Positions 10,651 through 20,953 of a stretch of DNA of 64,000 bases are shown piece by piece. Position numbers and translations under genes: made by a program. Positions within the stretch are counted from its first letter, which is position 1, and every line of letters starts with the position of its first letter. This DNA comes from Lineus longissimus (Eukaryota > Nemertea > Pilidiophora > Heteronemertea > Lineidae). The stretch covers positions 15,500,501 through 15,564,500 of the forward strand of contig NC_088320.1 of assembly GCF_910592395.1 (NCBI RefSeq), read 5' to 3'. The notes below the pieces were generated by a model. It was not told the DNA's origin, made no database searches, and saw only the letters and a program-made list of their open reading frames with translations.

Positions 10651-10660
10651 GTTTTATAAT

Positions 10661-11420
10661 ACAGCATTAGAAAGATGCGGAATGAATACAATGTTTTCTC
10701 TTGACATCTTGACAGCCGGACATCAACATGAGTAGAGACAATTTCTATGGACGCTTGTCTATGCCCTGGTGATGGAAAATACCACACATTTCTATGGATC
10801 GCACGCATCGGCGATGTTTCGGAACGTGCCGGTGTAAAAGTAGAAAGTGTCCCCCTCCCCCTGGAAAAATAAGACCCTGGAAGTCAAGGACACTGTAGAG
10901 CCCAGTCTTTAATTTAGTTTCAAAATCTTAGGATAGGAGGCAGCTCTGGTTTGGACCTTTTAAATTTGCCTCCCTTTTGACATTTTTGATTGGTTATGGT
11001 TCTGTGGACCTCTAGGTAGCCCCTTACATTCTATGTGGGCCTCTTTTGGACTTGAAGATGGTGGAGGAGGTTTAGAAAGGATGTTGTTCCCTTTCTTTTC
11101 CAATTTCTTCTTGGAAGTTTTGGATTTTAAGGATTTGTAATCTGTGGGATTTATAGTGAACCAGTGGAGCAAAGTTTGGTGAGTTTTTTATTGTAATTAT
11201 CTTTATAATTTTTCTGTAATTTGGAAGTTAAGATATAGGGCCTACGGTTGGTAATTTTGTATGCAATGTTATGCATGTGCATTTTGCAGCACATGTTTTA
11301 GGCCCTTGCCTCGGGTCATTTGCTGGGTTAATTGACCAATGCACCCTCATTTCAAATGTGACAGATGGTTTGAAAATAACCTTCACCGTTTTAAGGACAA
11401 GAGTGGGCAAACACTCATCT
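10661..11420. other. No gene recognised
   Basis: I see no supported gene between the last Polinton remnant and the tandem repeat. A short C-rich tract lies near 10850-10865. Confidence 0.4.
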
Positions 11421-11423
11421 TTC

Positions 11424-11765
11424 TCGGTCAAGGTCATTCTCAAAGCATTCCTATCCTCCAAGGTCAAGGCCGTGGGAGGTCAAGATCACTTGAAACTAGG
11501 GCAATGCTAACTAGGTCAATTAAAGGTCAAGGCCATGGGAGGTTAAGGTCACTTGAAACTAGGGCAAGGCTAACTAGGTCAATTAAAGGTCAAGGCCATG
11601 GGAGGTCAAGGTCACTTAAAACTAGGGCAAGGCTAACTAGGTCAATTAAAGCCATCTTTCTCGGTCAAGGTCATTCTCAAATCATTCCTTTCCTCCAAGG
11701 TCAAGGTCATGGGAGGTCAAGGTCACTTGAAACTAGGGCAATGCTAACTAGGTCAATTAAATCGC
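11424..11765. repeat. 63-bp tandem repeat rich in TCAAGGTCA motifs
   Basis: The sequence CTAGGTCAATTAAAGG recurs at 11511, 11574 and 11637 (period 63), with a further partial unit to 11765. Since 63 is a multiple of three, a repetitive open frame of 200 codons runs across it, but I do not regard it as a gene. TCAAGGTCA occurs exactly at 11428, 11606, 11665, 11701 and 11717, with near matches between them. Confidence 0.88.
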
Positions 11766-11948
11766 CAGGTACCTGCTATACTACTCATGTCTGTCCTAGC
11801 GCGTTACCGAGGGTAAATAATACAGCTTGCAGTCGTAGTGTCATGATAACGGTTAAACATTCTCTTATAATGGATTCCCGTGATATGAAAGTAGCAGAAG
11901 GAGTATCCTTAACTAGGGACAATGTACTTATCACTGAATGAATTCTTG

Positions 11949-13019
11949 GGCTTGTGGTATTCGACTCGATGACTCGACGACGCGATGACTCGATGACGCG
12001 ATCGTTGCTATGGATTTTGCTAAAATACGGAATCCCATGATCCTGGTCTCCGGGCTACCGCTGCAACAGCAGAGGTTTTAGCTCGGCCTTTCCCATACCC
12101 AGCTACGGTATGTGGAAGGATGTGCCCCTCCCCCCCCCCCCCCCCAGCCATGGCCACTGAAGATTGGTCCCCGCGATTGATTTTGATATTTAAAGGACTC
12201 GCGGAAGTTTCATAGCATGCAAAATGACCGGAGATTTAATTGACAAACAAGCTTCTAGTGGCCAATGTCAGATGTCATGTGGTAGTCTGTCAACAATCGG
12301 AATTTCGCATATGTGCAGTTTTTTAGACTCAGTCACTCACTAAGTCCCTCTTCCGTCCCTTGACATCTGCCCCCCCCCCCCCCCCCCCCCCCATACATCA
12401 GCCCCTCTACATGCTTTCCGAAATTGGTGGTTTGCATTGGAACTAGCCTAACTTTTTCCCCCTTGTCCGTCATTAAAGGCATTCAAGTGTGTTGGTCAAC
12501 CATGACTATCTCCTTTGTCCCTCCACCACAGGCCTCGTTTCCCCTTATGACATCACTATTTCGGACACTCAGCGCCCCATTTCTGGAAAGGTGTATAGGA
12601 CATTTAATATTGCCGTGCTGAACGGATATCCAGAGCCAAGCTTGTCTCCAGGAACTCGCGTGTCATTTTAACATTGGAATTTCTGCTCGTAAAGAACCTG
12701 GGTAGGAGGTTGATCTGAACCAGCTATATTTAGGTGTATTTAGCTGTATTGACGGTAAAGATACCAGTGGCTTGCATAGCAACATGGCGCATGGTTTTAT
12801 CAAAAATGCGAACTTGTAGGAAACGAAAAATGGTCGGATTAGATACGGTGAAAACAGCTGGAAAGGGGTTGGTAATGATCGGTTCTTTTTTATTTTCCTC
12901 CACTTATGATTCTATGTATAAATTACAGTCCAAGCAGTGATATTCTTTAAAAAGATTCCAACTTGATCGCGTCATCGAGTCATCGCGTCGTCGAGTCATC
13001 GAGTCGAATACCACAAGCC
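11949..13019. mobile_element. Non-autonomous DNA transposon, 1071 bp, perfect 55-bp TIRs, 9-bp TSD
   Basis: Bases 11949-12003 and 12965-13019 are exact inverted repeats (55 of 55). The termini read GGCTTGTGGTATTCGACTCG. Both ends are bordered by the same nine bases, GAATTCTTG (11940-11948 and 13020-13028). The inner part of each TIR is itself a short repeat of GATGACTCGA-like units. The body has no transposase-like frame and includes poly-C runs of 16 (12130-12145) and 23 (12370-12392). A 9-bp duplication with long TIRs fits Mutator-like (MULE) elements best. Merlin-type elements are an alternative. The perfect TIRs suggest recent insertion. Confidence 0.92.
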
Positions 13020-13160
13020 GAATTCTTGTTGCCGTAAAGTCGACTTTCATAGACATCCATATGATATGACAATTCTACATGACGTCATCCACTTTAATCG
13101 ACAAGTCAATGACATCGTAAATCAAGAAGGAGTGTAACCAGATGTTTATTCTCTCGGTTA

Positions 13161-13556
13161 GGCCATTGGAATGATTAATCCTGTTTACCGTCCGAGAGAT
13201 TTAATAAGATGATGAGGCTTTTTTTCATTTTTCATTATTCATTATCGGTTTACAGTCTGATTTACTGGTCAAATCACGCGATTCAGCAAGTTCCAGTAAA
13301 TGGAAATCAGGTCGGTCATCAACATGAGGCATTGAAAAAATGTCATTATTATGATGAAGAGCCTACCCTGCCAAGTTTCTATTGTGTTTTTCAATCATTT
13401 AAGGTAAAGATGAACCACTGGAAAGATTATTTAAATAAAAAAATGATGGCAACAATAAAATAAATAGATTTTTAAAAAAATAATGAAAATATTTCATGTT
13501 CGCTCAGAACCCATGCGGGAGGTGGACGGTAAACAGGATTAATAATTCCCATGGCC
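13161..13556. mobile_element. PIF/Harbinger-like MITE, 396 bp
   Basis: 33-bp terminal inverted repeats at 13161-13193 and 13524-13556 match at 31 of 33 positions; the outer bases are GGCCAT. Each end is bordered by TTA (13158-13160 and 13557-13559), the 3-bp target duplication typical of PIF/Harbinger elements. The interior is AT-rich and has only an unconvincing 84-codon frame. Confidence 0.85.
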
Positions 13557-13559
13557 TTA

Positions 13560-14265
13560 GCACAGTTCAGTTCTGCGTTAAAGCTGAACCACCACCTTTA
13601 TATACAGAAATATGGTCTTTCAGGAATATCAGTAACTGCTCTCAAATTTCCCGGCGCTGATGTTGCATTCAAGTCACACGGAATTTAACGCAATACCGTA
13701 CATGGCCCACTCTACTTTCATGCGTTAGAAATAGACTTTGGATTGATGCAGAATCTCCGATAGAAGGTCGATAGTTTGCACAGTATCTCATACTTAATCT
13801 TGACACATTCAAACATGAACGCAACATTAACGTATTCCAAACTTCTAAAATGGGCTTTCTGATTTTAGGTGAGTTATCATGAAGGTAATAATATGATACT
13901 GAGCGTTACTTCAGTGGTGACATTAAAACCAGTTCGTTGTAAACAAATCAGCCCATCTTCGATGTTTAGGGCGATCTGCATACCCAGAACACAACCTGAA
14001 TAAATGTCGATGGATAGTAAAGGATTTACTTTATGGGATGAAAGTTGATGCCAAAAGATATCATGAGCAGGACCGGTAATTGCCGCCCGGTCATGTGGCC
14101 TGGATTTCAAACAAATACGTGTGAGTAACCTGCAGATGACGATGATTGACTCGCATACAATGCCACACTTTACTTTCACACCAAATAAGTTAACTTTTGT
14201 TTTAAACGATCTTAACCAAGTTGGAAATCTCATAATGTCCTGTTGGGTGTTGACAAAGCAACATC
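13560..14265. other. Upstream region of the MAM gene
   Basis: No gene recognised. A 118-codon open frame on the minus strand (13877-14233) shows no motif. As it lies directly before the signal-peptide exon, the segment may contain the promoter and 5' UTR of the MAM gene, but I see no clear TATA box. Confidence 0.4.
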
Positions 14266-15839
14266 ATGGCGGCTTCGTTCAAACTTAACATTTTGCTCCT
14301 AATTGGGTTACAGACTGTTTTGGCTGAATATAAAAACGGTAAGATAGAATTGATTAGTATGATTGCATCGATTGTGGATCTGGAAATTTGACCAAGAAAT
14401 TTGGTTCGCCATCACCGAATAGAGGATCACTCCACCAAGCAGTGTCTTTTTAATCCTCAATAATGTCTGCAAACCAATTGTATTGTACGCGGTCACCGAT
14501 CCGAAGGTTGACCGCGCTCAACGTTGCTTAACTTCCACTCTGGGGCGAATGCGCCAACCACTGGGCCATAAAGGAGTTCCCTCATGGCCGGCGGGTTAAG
14601 CCGTGCCATATACCTGGGGGTACTATACATCATTCCCCCCTTCGGACAGAGATGGATCGTCCTCGATCCTACTTAGAGCTTCATGCGTCGCAGTACCGAA
14701 CTACAAATCCAGAGCTCGCATCGCGTGGGAAGGTCTGCCAGATGTATTGTACGCGCCGGTCACCGATCCGAAGGTTGACCGCACTTAACGTTGCTTAACT
14801 TCCACTCTGGGGCCAACGCGCCAACCACTGGGCCATAAAAGAATTCCCTCATGGCCGGCAGGTTAAGCCGTGCCACATACCTGGGGGTACTATACATCAA
14901 TGTTTTAACTCTTGTAATACATATACATACTGTTAACCGCCAACGTTTCGCGGACGTTCGATTTTTTTTGCCGTTTACAGTCCCCTAAGCACTGATGAAC
15001 GTGACCTCAATCCATGCTGTAGTAATTGTCCTTCAACGAAGAATGAAATGTACCTTGTCTGTTCTAGTGCAGTTTTACGAGAGAGAGCAGAAAATAACAA
15101 AATATCAAAAAGGCTGACCTCCTTGATACGTGATCCCTTCGCTCCCTCGCTTCAGACCTGGTGTACTGTGACTTCAATGGTAGCTATGTGAAAGGAGATT
15201 GGTGCGGACTTAAGCCAACTCGGTCAACCGAAAGATGGATTTTCAGGAATAATCGAATGGACCCTGGAGCCCCTCGCCCATACTTTACAAGTAGGTTGAC
15301 CAGACGTTAACCAAAGTTCTAAGATTCGGTCCTTAGTGTCATTAAGACAATATTGAAACTCGCCATAGCTTTACCTTTATTTTGGTACTGGACTTGAATA
15401 TATTCAGAAACGGTATTAGATCGGTCAACATTGAGTTTAGGTTCAAGAACATGGCATAAAATATTTGACTCCTTTAAATCTCAAGTAAACTGACTTTTTC
15501 TCATTGTCTACAGACTGGTATCTTCGATTCACGGTCGGGAAAGATGAAGTAAAACCGTTTGATCGTACCTCGCACATCTCTCTCCATCAGCTCGACTTTG
15601 GGAAGAATTACTGCTTGATTATCTGGTACAGAACGGGCGACAACGCAGAATAAGCAGTCAAGTCCCGAAGCCAGGTTTTGTCGAACATTTCTTCTAGTAG
15701 TGACTGGAAGGAGTACAAATCGACCATATCTGCGCCATCGAAATACGACAATGACCTACGTATTTTTGTCAAGGTCGCAAGCAACACGTACGGAACTGTA
15801 GATATCAGCAGTATCGTGCTGAATTTCGGCGCCTGCTGA
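14266..15839 (+). pseudogene. Secreted single MAM-domain protein, three exons, in-frame stop in exon 3
   Basis: Exon 1 (14266-14338) starts at ATG and encodes a signal peptide (MAASFKLNILLLIGLQTVLA), ending at a G|GTAAGA donor in phase 1. Exon 2 (15156-15290) follows a CTTCAG acceptor and ends at A|GTAGGT, phase 1. Exon 3 (15514-15839) follows CTACAG and ends at TGA. All junctions are phase 1, and the total is about 177 codons. Exons 2 and 3 make one MAM domain with its four cysteines (VYCDF, DWCG, YCLIIWY, FGAC) and the closing SDWKEY and GTVDISSIVLNFG segments. MAM domains mediate adhesion of extracellular proteins. A TAA at 15651-15653 interrupts exon 3, so the gene is either a recent pseudogene or has a sequence error. 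Intron 1 holds a SINE-like dimer. Confidence 0.75.
14480..14899 (-). mobile_element. SINE-like dimer with 5S-rRNA-like and A-box-like sequence
   Basis: Two direct copies of about 153 bp (14480-14632 and 14743-14899) are separated by a 110-bp body. Read on the minus strand, each contains GAAGTTAAGCAACG and then CGGATCGGTGACC, which align with the A and C control boxes of 5S rRNA (GAAGCTAAGCAGGG and GGATGGGAGACC). Upstream of these is TGGCCCAGTGGTTGGCGC, which resembles a tRNA A box. This suggests a Pol III-transcribed SINE with a 5S-derived (SINE3-like) head, arranged head-body-head, in intron 1 of the MAM gene. Confidence 0.55.
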
Positions 15840-15894
15840 TTAGCACGGTTGTATCAAGAAGATTTGTATTTTTCCTGCCATCACATAAGATGCA

Positions 15895-15900
15895 ATTAAA
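15895..15900 (+). promoter_or_regulatory. Poly(A) signal of the MAM gene (ATTAAA)
   Basis: ATTAAA lies 56 bases after the stop codon of the MAM gene, at a normal distance for a metazoan cleavage signal. Confidence 0.5.
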
Positions 15901-17170
15901 GCTGTCGTCAAATCTCGAATGCATGTATTTCCTTGTCGTTAGTGAATCACATGAACAGCTCGGACGTAAACGGATAGCTGGCGACTAGAATAAGGTTTTC
16001 TGCCAAAACCTACACAGCTCCACAAACAAATGTCATGATACAAACAATGATGCTTCATTTATTGCAACGTACCCTAGTAGTAGCTATTCCACTACGGGGG
16101 TAATTCAGGAATAATGTTGAATAATATTGATAATCGTACTTCGTAAGTTTACACTTAAGGCTATTGTATCAACTGTATGTTCTGATGTTGTTCTTGTCGC
16201 CATTGAACATAGTCTCAGATGGTTCATGTGCTCCGCCCATGCGAGACGTGGTACGATCTTGGAAAGTAAGCCTGAAAAGATTCAATAGAAATGATGTACA
16301 GTTCCGATGGTCATATATATTATACCAATGGTTTATACGCCGGGTGTGGTGGGACAATCTGCTTTGGGATAGCGTAGTCCGGGAACAAATGATTCCTTTA
16401 TGCACGTGTAACCTCTCGGATTATTGATCGCTTAGAAATGAATAGAAAGGAAGTAAAGTATCTGAATAATACAATAGTTGGAGGGCGAGAACTTAACGAA
16501 TAACAGTACTTATAGGCATTTGTAGAAAGGGTTTTAACTAGCAATAACTTATTTTGGTTACTCTTTTTATACTTAAAGGCCACGACTCCTGCTATTATGA
16601 TTGCATGATATGTACAGATGCTCAAAGAGTAGACGTAAAGCTCCGCATTAAATCAAGTTTGATCAAAATTGAAGCACCCAGTCCAGAGATAAAGCAAGAT
16701 TAACTGTTTTGTTTACATGTTATGTAACAGCCTTGGTTAGGTTTCTAAGTGAAGTCAGGCGGCAAGTTTACTGACATAGATCAGACTGATGTTTGATTTC
16801 TTACTATGGTATAAATTTGTCTGTATTACCTTACCTTATCATAGGGTATATCGAATGTCAATGAAAAACAGACTTCATATATCAATTTTAAGAGCATTCA
16901 TTGATATATGTCCTCCCAAGTAGGGCAATAGCCTGATCTACATCACAACTTTTGCTGAACCCGCCGCCTGGCTCTAACAAGCCAGTTGCTCGCCTGATTA
17001 GGTAATCAAGTTGTCAAACACATAAATGGCTATATCTTCAAAATGGATGGAGCTAATTGCATTGGGTTTTCTGTATTGTATAAAGTGTTAGGTACACTTT
17101 TGAAATCGTCTTACAGCAGAAAATGGCAAAATACCTGGAGTTATGGCCTTTAACGATCAACAGTACTTAC
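15901..17170. other. No gene firmly recognised
   Basis: Several short open frames occur on both strands (16164-16427, 16398-16625), with none showing a family motif. A frame near 16185-16270 + could be a signal-peptide exon ending at AAA|GTAAGC, but I cannot support it further. The region lies between a + strand gene and a minus-strand exon and probably holds UTRs and introns. Confidence 0.35.
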
Positions 17171-17376
17171 CAGACGGAAACTTGTTTCCATATACCCCCG
17201 CCCCAGAGGTGTCTTCCTCTCCTTCTTCCGGATGACAACAAATCGTCCTACCATCGGTCTGTAGCAAGAGAAGGATTTGGTCTTTCCCTTCTAGGCCCGA
17301 CACGCTGTAGTAACATCGGTGGTTGCGGTCGATTTTGAAGGTGGCTGCATTGGGCAATTTGTTTGAGACCGCCACC
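17171..17376 (-). CDS. Candidate internal exon, unknown domain
   Basis: A minus-strand frame of about 70 codons reads VAVSNKLPNAATFKIDRNHR, then CYYSVSGLEGKDQILLLLQ and TICCHPEEGEEDTSGAG, and ends at a strong donor (TCTG|GTAAGT, with GT at 17170-17169), phase 1. The likely acceptor is TTCGAG just above 17376, which would give a phase-0 start. That matches the phase-0 donor of the PAN exon at 17914, so it may be the second exon of that gene copy. The amino-acid pattern alternates like beta strands, but I do not recognise the family. Confidence 0.4.
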
Positions 17377-17702
17377 TCGAAGTTAACCAGATTTTTAGAT
17401 CATCTAAAATTAGAGAAGTTGAGATCGTGACGAATCAACCTTAAACACGTATTAATGAAACAGTATAGCATGTAGCACATGTATAAATGACTTTGTAATC
17501 AGCACTTCAATTCAGTTTTGAAATTTCCAAACACCTGTCACTCAAATAGTTGATGGACTGGCTGTATGTTCACCAAGGCATGAGAATGCATGCTACGGTT
17601 TAACATCATATTACATAATGATTATCTAGTCTCTCTAGCCATTAATATCTGCCCAAATAGTGAACAATTTTGTAGGGAAAATGCACAAAATTGATTTTCA
17701 CG

Positions 17703-17866
17703 CCGGTGTAATGTTTTTGAGTGTTTCCCCTCATTGTTTGGGAACGCTCAAAAATAGATTGACGAGTTTTTCTGTGTATCCCCCCTATTGAAAAGTCATG
17801 GTGTCTCTAGCTGCCTATTGTTTGGAAACACTGACACATAGGAAACAACCACAGATGTTACACCGG
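17703..17866. mobile_element. MITE of the CCGGTGTAA family, copy 1
   Basis: It starts CCGGTGTAATGTTTTTGAG and ends GATGTTACACCGG, giving imperfect terminal inverted repeats of about 10-20 bp. A second copy, 16 bp longer through a small internal duplication, is at 22696-22875. An isolated right-end fragment (CAACCACAGATGTTACACCGG split at 20 bases: CAACCACAGATGTTACACCG) lies near 47947-47967. It sits in the intron next to a PAN exon. Confidence 0.65.
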
Positions 17867-17913
17867 TCATGAAAGTAAGAGTTAAGAACCAGTTGAAGAC
17901 GATATCGTTTTAC

Positions 17914-18243
17914 CTTGTTCTCAGCCGATCTTGAATATACCTGGCTGCTATTTCGTCTGCGGTGCATCACTGCTGTTGAGTTTGCACAACTCTATCGACG
18001 AATCAAACTCGAACAAACTCAAACCCAAACTAGCGAGATATCAGCTCAAATCCAAACTAGTGGGATGTCATGACAAATGGAGGAACAAGCGAGCAATGAT
18101 CCTGTTTGGCAATTTCCCAGATTTGGTTGTTGTATAGACAACTCAATGTAAGCTCTTTGGAACGATGATGACATTCTTAACGCCAATGAGGATTTCTTCT
18201 TTCCGACTTGAATTAACGAAAAGGTCAACTGGTTCCATAACAT
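17914..18243 (-). pseudogene. PAN/apple exon, broken copy 0 of the tandem family
   Basis: The frame starts MLWNQLTFSLIQVG and has the family sequence IELSIQQPNLGNCQTGSLL, then ACSSICH. It shifts and ends soon after that, where the intact copies continue with the C-terminal cysteines. An insertion of repeated AAACTC-like bases around 18000-18060 accounts for the damage. The phase-0 donor (AAG|GTAAAA; last exon base 17914) is preserved. The intact copies are at 22924, 49984 and 59281. No terminal beta-domain exon of this family follows it at lower coordinates. Confidence 0.7.
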
Positions 18244-18613
18244 TGCAGTTATTTTACCATGGAATTGAAGGAAGCTTTAAACGAGGGCAATCATGGGCAC
18301 TTCATAACTATTTAGTCTGACCAGGGTAGGTCATATCGTGCACTGTCCATCGCTTGATTCAACCCGCCCATTGTCCGACAGCTGATACCCCATTGTAATC
18401 ATGGTAATGGTCGACCATCTGTTCAGGGATTAGGCTCACGGGTCAATAGGCCAAATCATGGGAGGAGATGAATTGTTCTGAGGGGCCTGTACACGTTATG
18501 TTGTCAATCGAGGTCTAGCTTCTGACTTCTCCTTCGTCAGGATTATTAAGTACATCGTTATGATACCAATAAAGTCCCGGATAAAGATTACGAAACAATC
18601 CCAACTTGCTCCG

Positions 18614-18740
18614 GGCGGCAACGTTGCGACCCGTTGCGACCCTTGATCCCCCAACGACCTTGCCCTGCCCGCAACATTGCGGCACGGGTATTCTTCGCCT
18701 CTGCTCTTCGTCACCCGGGCCGCAAAGTTGCAGCACGGGT
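18614..18740. repeat. GC-rich triplicated hairpin motif
   Basis: Three imperfect copies of GCAACGTTGC / GCAACATTGC / GCAAAGTTGC, each followed by a GCACGGGT-like tail, at intervals of about 50 bp. Each copy is a short self-complementary hairpin. Base composition is much more GC-rich than the surroundings. Function unknown. Confidence 0.5.
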
Positions 18741-19120
18741 CAACCTCCTCGACTAACGAAGGCATATATGAATGATTATACTGAGTAGTTATCTTAATCA
18801 GTCAAACACGTATCGAACACTCTATAGCACTCTGGGAGTGTGACGTAGTGTCACTAATAACAGGGGCGGGGTGACCATAAGTAGGCCTGATGTATAAATG
18901 GTGACATTAAGTGATAATGTATATTACATGTAATATCAGATGTGAAAACATATAAAACATACTAGGGCTTCCCTATTTTGTGAAGCCCTGGTATCGTTTA
19001 CCGTTTTTTAGAATCCGACTTGTCCGGGAAAAGTCTGACAATGTCAGACGTTTGTCGGACAAAAATCAGACAAAGTTAGAAAAACCATTAAAAAGTCGGC
19101 AAACTCCTCCTACTACACAC

Positions 19121-19209
19121 TAGGGCGGCCCAGAATTATTTTCCCTCACACAATGGATACACAATAGAATTCTACTGTCCAAAGGCAAATAATTCTGGGC
19201 CACCCTGTA
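19121..19209. mobile_element. Short mariner-like MITE, 89 bp
   Basis: The ends are inverted repeats: TAGGGCGGCCCAGAATTATT on the left, and on the right the reverse complement of TACAGGGTGGCCCAGAATTA. Both ends have TA, the Tc1/mariner target. TIRs of the form CAGGGTGGCCCA are typical of mariner families. There is no coding capacity. Confidence 0.65.
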
Positions 19210-19724
19210 GTGTATCAAGCTCACGGAAACAGCTTTGACTCATAATATCAGAGGAACTACTTTCTGATTTCACAGATAGCAGCCCTACTGGACAGTGAGA
19301 CCACACTTTCATTTCGTGGATTTTCGCGGATTGGTCGATTAGTGGTGCAGAGACTTCCAGTAAAGAACATTGAATGTTAACCTGACCAGACCAAGCAACA
19401 TCGCGATCGACTCGGTTACATCAGAGCTCTGGGATGATTTGAATCGATTTGCGTTTAGCCTTTACTTCACATTCGGACATATTTTGAACAACTAGTCAAG
19501 GTCATATTTGCAAGTAGACAATGTGGAATCCGAGAAATAACAAATCCAAAATCCAAATAAGAGACTGTTCAATGATTAAAATATCAACCGGGTTATATGA
19601 TGAGGCCACATCTTGGTGTTGATATAATTTTCACAAGTGACATAAGATAAGCGCTGGACAACCAGTAAAAGTGATTTATTGGCGTTTTATGGTCTCAAAC
19701 ATAGTATAAAATACCGACGTAACG

Positions 19725-19894
19725 CCGGTGTGCAAGGGATAGCAGTCCTAAGGCTGATAGTCCGTGTAACAATAGCCCGCATTGCTAAATGTTTTGGTTA
19801 GGGTTAGCGGTACAATAGATCATGCTGCTTAATTGATCAAATACAATGCTACCGGACTATGACTCCAGGGGGACTATATCCGCTGTCACACCGG
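19725..19894. mobile_element. 170-bp MITE with CCGGTGTG ends, copy 1
   Basis: It begins CCGGTGTGCAAGGGATAG and ends CCGCTGTCACACCGG; the ends are imperfect inverted repeats. A second copy of the same length at 46591-46760 is nearly identical and has different flanks, which fixes the boundaries. No clear target duplication is seen. Confidence 0.8.
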
Positions 19895-20048
19895 GAACAA
19901 GCACGAGTCGAGTAATTGGCTTTTACAGGTCGGGTTAAAATGTCACTGAGTGTTGTGCTGTAGATCTAGGAGCTATTTGGTACACAAGAGAGAATTATAT
20001 TTTGTTGTGCGATGATTCACTGACCAAACGTACACCCGACAGAGTTTG

Positions 20049-20951
20049 TTAGACCTGCTTGTAAATGGTTATTTCTGACAATCGAAATATTCGCATTTCA
20101 TGTTTTAGATGAATTCGGTTAAACTGCATGATATCACCATTGTTGCGAACAAGAAAGTTATGGTAGCCTTCAAAATCAATTTGAGTGAAATTGAGTTCTC
20201 CATCAGTTGAATTGAAGTGGATCATTCTCGCCCCATTCAGTACAACTATTAGTGTTCCTCTTACCAAGAAAGCATCCGTGATGTGAACGTACTCTTCAGT
20301 CTGAAAATGAAGCTTTCTTTGCAAGAAACGCTTTGATGTCGGATCATAAAATGATATAGTTATCAACTGATAAGATGACGTAACTGATTTTTTAAAAATA
20401 CAAATAAGGTTACCGTCATGCAAATTATAAGTACCGTGCGTTTGTTTGAATGATCTTATTACATGACCACAACTTGCGATAACAGAAAGATATCGTTGGT
20501 TATTTTTCATGATCACATTCTCGACAATATTGCAATGAACTAGATAGTACTTGTGGCTTTTCATCAAGACAGTCATCGTCATACTTCGTTCATAAAACCA
20601 GTGATTGAAAAAGGTATATTTAGCTGGTAAATTTTTTGCCAGCCTGAGTTTAATGTGGCCTTTGTTTCTGAATTTAGAATCGTAGAGATTGAGTTTATTA
20701 ACAATGACAAAGCTCCTATATTCTCCACGTATACTGAGATAGCCTGAATGTGTTAAGGTTCTGACGAATGCTGGATATCCACTGTCAATACGTGAAAGGT
20801 TCAATATATAGAAAACAAGCCGTGTCTTTGTAATCCTATCTCTGAGGACGAAAATATCATTATTGGAGAGGAAGTAGGAACGGTCATATTTGAGGAAGTG
20901 TCCTTTGAAAGAAATTCGACTCCGAAGGTAACTGAGCTGAGATGTTCTAAT
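20049..20951 (-). CDS. Gene A terminal exon: beta-rich (possibly beta-propeller) domain, 300 aa
   Basis: Minus-strand exon, open from a TTAG acceptor (exon base 1 at 20951, phase 0) to a stop at 20049: 903 bases. I do not recognise the family. Segments such as YFLSNNDIFVLRDRITKTRL, LITISFYDPTSKRFLQRKL and AFLVRGTLIVVLNGARMIHF alternate hydrophobic and polar residues. The pattern F-L-x-x-N-N-(x)-D-I recurs near the start and the end (FLVRNNGDIMQF), suggesting repeated four-stranded blades as in a beta-propeller. The upstream exon should be the PAN exon at 22924-23232, whose donor is also phase 0. The whole product would be a secreted protein of about 403 aa. The stop is earlier than in copies B and C, where about 20 more residues follow. 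Confidence 0.65.
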   Translation of the reverse strand: MRTSQLSYLRSRISFKGHFLKYDRSYFLSNNDIFVLRDRITKTRLVFYILNLSRIDSGYPAFVRTLTHSGYLSIRGEYRSFVIVNKLNLYDSKFRNKGHIKLRLAKNLPAKYTFFNHWFYERSMTMTVLMKSHKYYLVHCNIVENVIMKNNQRYLSVIASCGHVIRSFKQTHGTYNLHDGNLICIFKKSVTSSYQLITISFYDPTSKRFLQRKLHFQTEEYVHITDAFLVRGTLIVVLNGARMIHFNSTDGELNFTQIDFEGYHNFLVRNNGDIMQFNRIHLKHEMRIFRLSEITIYKQV

Positions 20952-20953
20952 CT

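Larger units (their letters stand above)
1..10660. mobile_element. Degenerate Polinton/Maverick element
   Basis: The region holds the remains of a virus-like Polinton: protein-primed DNA polymerase B (twice), an FtsK/HerA-type packaging ATPase, two small accessory proteins, a retroviral-type integrase with C-terminal chromodomain, a small membrane protein and the N-terminal part of a capsid-type protein. This combination is diagnostic of Polintons. Most genes carry frameshifts or in-frame stops, so the copy is inactive. I found no major capsid protein and no adenain-type cysteine protease. Terminal inverted repeats were not identified, and the left end may lie outside the window. The 10660 boundary is only where recognisable coding similarity ends. 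Confidence 0.9.

Noticed and set aside
11339-11941. 200-codon open frame with repeated GQGHGRSRSLETRA units
   Set aside because: The 63-bp repeat period is a multiple of three, so any frame lacking a stop in one unit stays open. No start context, splice sites or known domain.
13877-14233. 118-codon minus-strand frame as a gene
   Set aside because: No motif, no signal peptide, no splice or poly(A) signals, and directly upstream of a + strand gene.
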